Below are positions 61,633 through 64,000 of a DNA stretch of 64,000 nt, piece after piece. The DNA comes from Leucobacter insecticola (lineage in GTDB: Bacteria > Actinomycetota > Actinomycetes > Actinomycetales > Microbacteriaceae), in the NCBI RefSeq assembly GCF_011382965.1, contig NZ_CP049934.1, forward strand, positions 2,728,001-2,792,000. Direction: 5' to 3'. Every line of letters starts with the position of its first letter. The stretch's first letter is position 1. Made by a program: the position numbers and the translations under genes. The notes beneath the pieces were generated by a model. That model worked only from the letters and a program-made list of their open reading frames with translations, was not told the DNA's origin and searched no databases.

Positions 61633-62193
61633 TCAGCCCAGCACTTCGCGGGCAGTCCGCAGTGCCGCTCCGACTTTTCGCCCCAGATCGTGGCGGCCGG
61701 CACCGAGATCCGCCCACTGCCACACGGCGGCGAGAAGCGCGGCGGCGTAGCCTGCGGCAATAACTCGGGCGCGCGCAGGATCCTCACCTTCGCGTTCGAG
61801 CCTGGCAGCAATCGCGTCGGCGATCCTGAGCTGCCGCAGGGCCTGACCCGTGCGCAGCTCGTCCTCAACACCCATGTTGCGGGCGTCGACTATGGCGAGG
61901 GCGAGCGTCTCCGGTGCGCCCGCACGCGCAAACGAGTCGAGCGCGTCAGCGGGTGTGATCCCGTGATCCGCAAGCTGGCGAAGCAGCGCGTCAATCTGTT
62001 CGTCGAGTACAAACCACAGGGTTGCCGACTTGCTCGTGAAGTAGTTAAAGAAGGTCGACCGGCTGACGCCGGTGCGCCGCGTGATCTCCGTCACCGTTGT
62101 CGCATCGTACCCCTGTTCAAGGAAGAGCTCGCACGCGGCATCTGCAATCATTTCCCGAGAAGACGCGTGGGGGCGGCCGCGAGACGAAGACAT
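61633..62193 (-). CDS. TetR-family transcriptional regulator
   Basis: The 186-residue protein has an N-terminal helix-turn-helix (AACELFLEQGYDATTVTEITRRTGVSRSTFFNYFTSKSATL, about 18-58) typical of TetR repressors. A helical ligand domain follows with no recognisable ligand signature. It diverges from the ABC substrate-binding gene with a 93-bp spacer and may control it. TAAACT lies 7 nt upstream of the ATG, suggesting a leaderless transcript. Confidence 0.88.
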   Translation of the reverse strand: MSSSRGRPHASSREMIADAACELFLEQGYDATTVTEITRRTGVSRSTFFNYFTSKSATLWFVLDEQIDALLRQLADHGITPADALDSFARAGAPETLALAIVDARNMGVEDELRTGQALRQLRIADAIAARLEREGEDPARARVIAAGYAAALLAAVWQWADLGAGRHDLGRKVGAALRTAREVLG

Positions 62194-62286
62194 ACTTCCC
62201 AGTTTAGATGCCTGCGCAAATCACCAGGACCGTAGACTAGGGTGTGCTTGTTGAACCCAATCCAATAAGTTAGGGATGTCTGCCCG

Positions 62287-63924
62287 ATGACAAGATCCGC
62301 ACCACGCTCCTTCGCCACGTTGATCGCCATCACGCTTGGTGCCCTCGCGCTCAGTTCCTGCGCAAGCCCAGACGTCACCGAAAGTAAGGGCGGTGGCACG
62401 CTGGTCTACGCCACCGGCGACGCGGAGCCCACCTGCCTCGATCCACACGTCGGCGGCAACTACCCCCAGGCGCTCCTCTCGACCCAGTATCTCGAACCAC
62501 TCGTCGGTCGCACGAGCGACGGCACCATCACCCCGTGGCTCGCCAGCGCGTGGGAGACCAGCGAAGATGGCCTGACCTGGGATTTCACACTCAAGGAGGG
62601 TGTCACCTTCACCGACGGCACGCCGCTTGATGCGGAAGCCGTCAAGGTCAATATCGAACATCTGCAGGATCCCGAGACCCAGTCGTCAACCGGGTACCTC
62701 GCGGTCGAGAAGATCGCGAGTATTGAGGCCGTCAACCCCTCCCACGTGCGGTTCCAGCTCTCGGCACCCGACTCCGCGCTGCTCGAATCGCTCAGCCAGC
62801 AATGGACCGCGATGCAGTCACCCGCCGGGATCGCACGCGGCATGGAAGAAAACTGCCAGGCACCCATCGGCACGGGCCCCTTCGTTGTCGAGAAGTGGAC
62901 GCCGCAGCAGAAGGTCACCCTCGTCCGCAATGACGACTACCGCACCCATGGCCCCGAAGCGGATCACGAGGGCGCCGCCTACCTTGAGCGCATCGAGTGG
63001 CGCTTTATCCCCGACGCGGCAACGCGAGCCGCGGCGCTCTCCTCGGGCGAGGTAGACGTCATCGATAATCCTCAGCCCACCACGATCGTCACCGCCGACA
63101 AGAAGGGATCCGGGATTGAGCACATCAACGCCCCGCGCCCCGGCTCCGTGAACCGTATCGAACTGAACTCCGGGCAGGCCCCGTTTGACGATGTGCGCGT
63201 GCGTGAGGCATTCATTCGTGCCGCAGATCCCGCCCCGGGAATCGAGTCCCTGTACCTCGGAACAACGGCCCGCTCCACCTCGGCACTCGCAAGCACCGAA
63301 CCGACAGCCGTCAGCAACAAGGCGTTCTTCGCCACTGATCCCGAAGCCGCGAAACGGCTGCTCGACGAGGCCGGTTGGACCACGTCCGATGCAGACGGGG
63401 TGCGCACCAAAGACGGCAAGCGCCTCACCGTCCGTTTCCCCGTCAGCACCAACCAGTCAGTCGCAGCAGAGCAGTCCCTCTTCGAACAGATCCAGGCCAA
63501 TGCTGCCGACGTGGGTTTCGAGGTGATCCTGAATCCCGTTGATCTCAGTAGCTGGTACGGGGCGCTCGGCGCCAACGAGTACGAGGCGGTCAGCGCCCCG
63601 TACACCAAGGTCGGCCCCGACGTGCTGCGGATCCTGTACCACTCCGACGGCATCGTGCCTGCGCCGTCGGGGTATTTCGCGAACCACGCGCAACTGCGCG
63701 ACCCCGAGCTCGACGCGATCCTCGATCAGGCCTCGGCGACCCTCGACGAGACGAAGCGCGCAGAGCTCTACGCCGACGCCCAACAGCGCATCATGGAGAG
63801 CTTCACCGTGCTGCCGCTCTACGACCAGCAGAACCACTTCCTCGTGAAGGGCGCCACCGGCGTCACCACGCTCGGCACCGTCGCGACCCCCACGTTCATC
63901 AACGCCAAACTCGGGGATTCATAG
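62287..63924 (+). CDS. ABC importer substrate-binding lipoprotein (peptide/nickel, DppA/OppA family)
   Basis: The 545-residue secreted lipoprotein (ALSSC, lipidated at C25) has the family-5 extracellular binding fold: LDPHVGGNYPQALLSTQYLEPLV, the SWETS-like LASAWETSEDGLTWDFTLKEGVTFTDGTPLDAEAV signature, GTGPFVVEKW and a C-terminal LPLYDQQNHFLVKG. It would capture peptides, nickel chelates or similar for the permease that begins 3 bp later. The substrate cannot be named from this sequence. It diverges from a TetR gene. Confidence 0.9.
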   Translation: MTRSAPRSFATLIAITLGALALSSCASPDVTESKGGGTLVYATGDAEPTCLDPHVGGNYPQALLSTQYLEPLVGRTSDGTITPWLASAWETSEDGLTWDFTLKEGVTFTDGTPLDAEAVKVNIEHLQDPETQSSTGYLAVEKIASIEAVNPSHVRFQLSAPDSALLESLSQQWTAMQSPAGIARGMEENCQAPIGTGPFVVEKWTPQQKVTLVRNDDYRTHGPEADHEGAAYLERIEWRFIPDAATRAAALSSGEVDVIDNPQPTTIVTADKKGSGIEHINAPRPGSVNRIELNSGQAPFDDVRVREAFIRAADPAPGIESLYLGTTARSTSALASTEPTAVSNKAFFATDPEAAKRLLDEAGWTTSDADGVRTKDGKRLTVRFPVSTNQSVAAEQSLFEQIQANAADVGFEVILNPVDLSSWYGALGANEYEAVSAPYTKVGPDVLRILYHSDGIVPAPSGYFANHAQLRDPELDAILDQASATLDETKRAELYADAQQRIMESFTVLPLYDQQNHFLVKGATGVTTLGTVATPTFINAKLGDS

Positions 63925-63926
63925 GA

Positions 63927-64000
63927 GTGAGAACGGCCCTGGCGCGACTGTGCCGGCTCCTGCTGCCGCGGCTCGGCTCGGCGGTGTTGGTGGTGTGGAT
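63927..64000 (+). CDS. ABC importer permease, start only (runs off the window)
   Basis: A GTG 3 bp after the substrate-binding gene opens a frame reading RTALARLCRLLLPRLGSAVLVVW: a basic N-terminus followed by the beginning of a hydrophobic helix. This is the usual start of a DppB/OppB-type permease, and its position after a family-5 binding protein supports this. Only about 24 residues are visible. The start is tentative because the AGGA is very close to the GTG. Confidence 0.6.
   Translation, partial: MRTALARLCRLLLPRLGSAVLVVW

Overview
This 64 kb window comes from a high-GC Gram-positive bacterium, most likely an actinobacterium of the Microbacteriaceae; a Leucobacter-like genus is my guess and not proven. 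The evidence is G/C-ending codons, frequent GTG/TTG starts, several -10-like hexamers 6-7 nt upstream of start codons (leaderless transcripts), the dxr/rseP/ispG neighbourhood, and an nrtR-nadA-nadB-nadC-nadS operon. I recognised no rRNA, tRNA, CRISPR array or prophage. The only mobile DNA is a decayed ISAs1-type transposase end near 39.5-39.9 kb.

Layout. 0-9 kb: MFS transporter end, a PIN-toxin/Phd-antitoxin pair, trmB, aroQ, TM2 protein, broken CPBP protease, a UvrA-like ABC protein, an amino-acid permease and a LOG-family protein. 9-15.4 kb: sdaA and the glycine cleavage genes gcvH, gcvT and gcvP, headed by a tandem glycine riboswitch. 15.4-22.4 kb: an ethanolamine permease divergent from a glutamine-synthetase-like ligase, amidotransferase-type hydrolase, aldehyde dehydrogenase, SDR dehydrogenase and FadR-type regulator. 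Together they can be read as ethanolamine catabolism through gamma-glutamyl intermediates that ends in glutamate plus glycine, which the neighbouring GCV and SdaA enzymes could take to serine and pyruvate. 22.4-29.7 kb: a visibly less GC-rich cassette with a urea-type transporter, a kinase and a degenerate pseudokinase, an allantoate/carbamoylase-type hydrolase, a HutC-type regulator, an amidase and an unusual HAD phosphatase. This is the best candidate for an undescribed pathway.

29.8-46.9 kb: barstar-like protein, ispG, VanY-like carboxypeptidase, rseP, an orphan response regulator, dxr, an FKBP lipoprotein, rsmI, a DsbA-like protein, the IS relic, an MFS transporter, a TRIC channel, an AlkD-like glycosylase, sufS-sufU and a DUF4192 protein. 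46.9-53.4 kb: the NAD de novo operon with a perfect palindromic operator, then a cold-shock gene and its terminator. 53.5-57.5 kb: a citrate/C4-dicarboxylate-type two-component system divergent from dctA. 57.5-64 kb: a repeat-rich spacer with an 8-bp minisatellite, fadH, a broken LPXTG surface protein, a TetR regulator, and the start of a peptide-type ABC importer.

Caution: about a dozen otherwise well-conserved genes, including the housekeeping genes rseP and sufS, are interrupted by single missing bases, nearly all in runs of four or more G or C. This looks like a sequencing or assembly artefact more than real gene decay. Those genes are listed as pseudogenes with the break positions. Function calls rest on motif and family recognition by eye; no database search was run.
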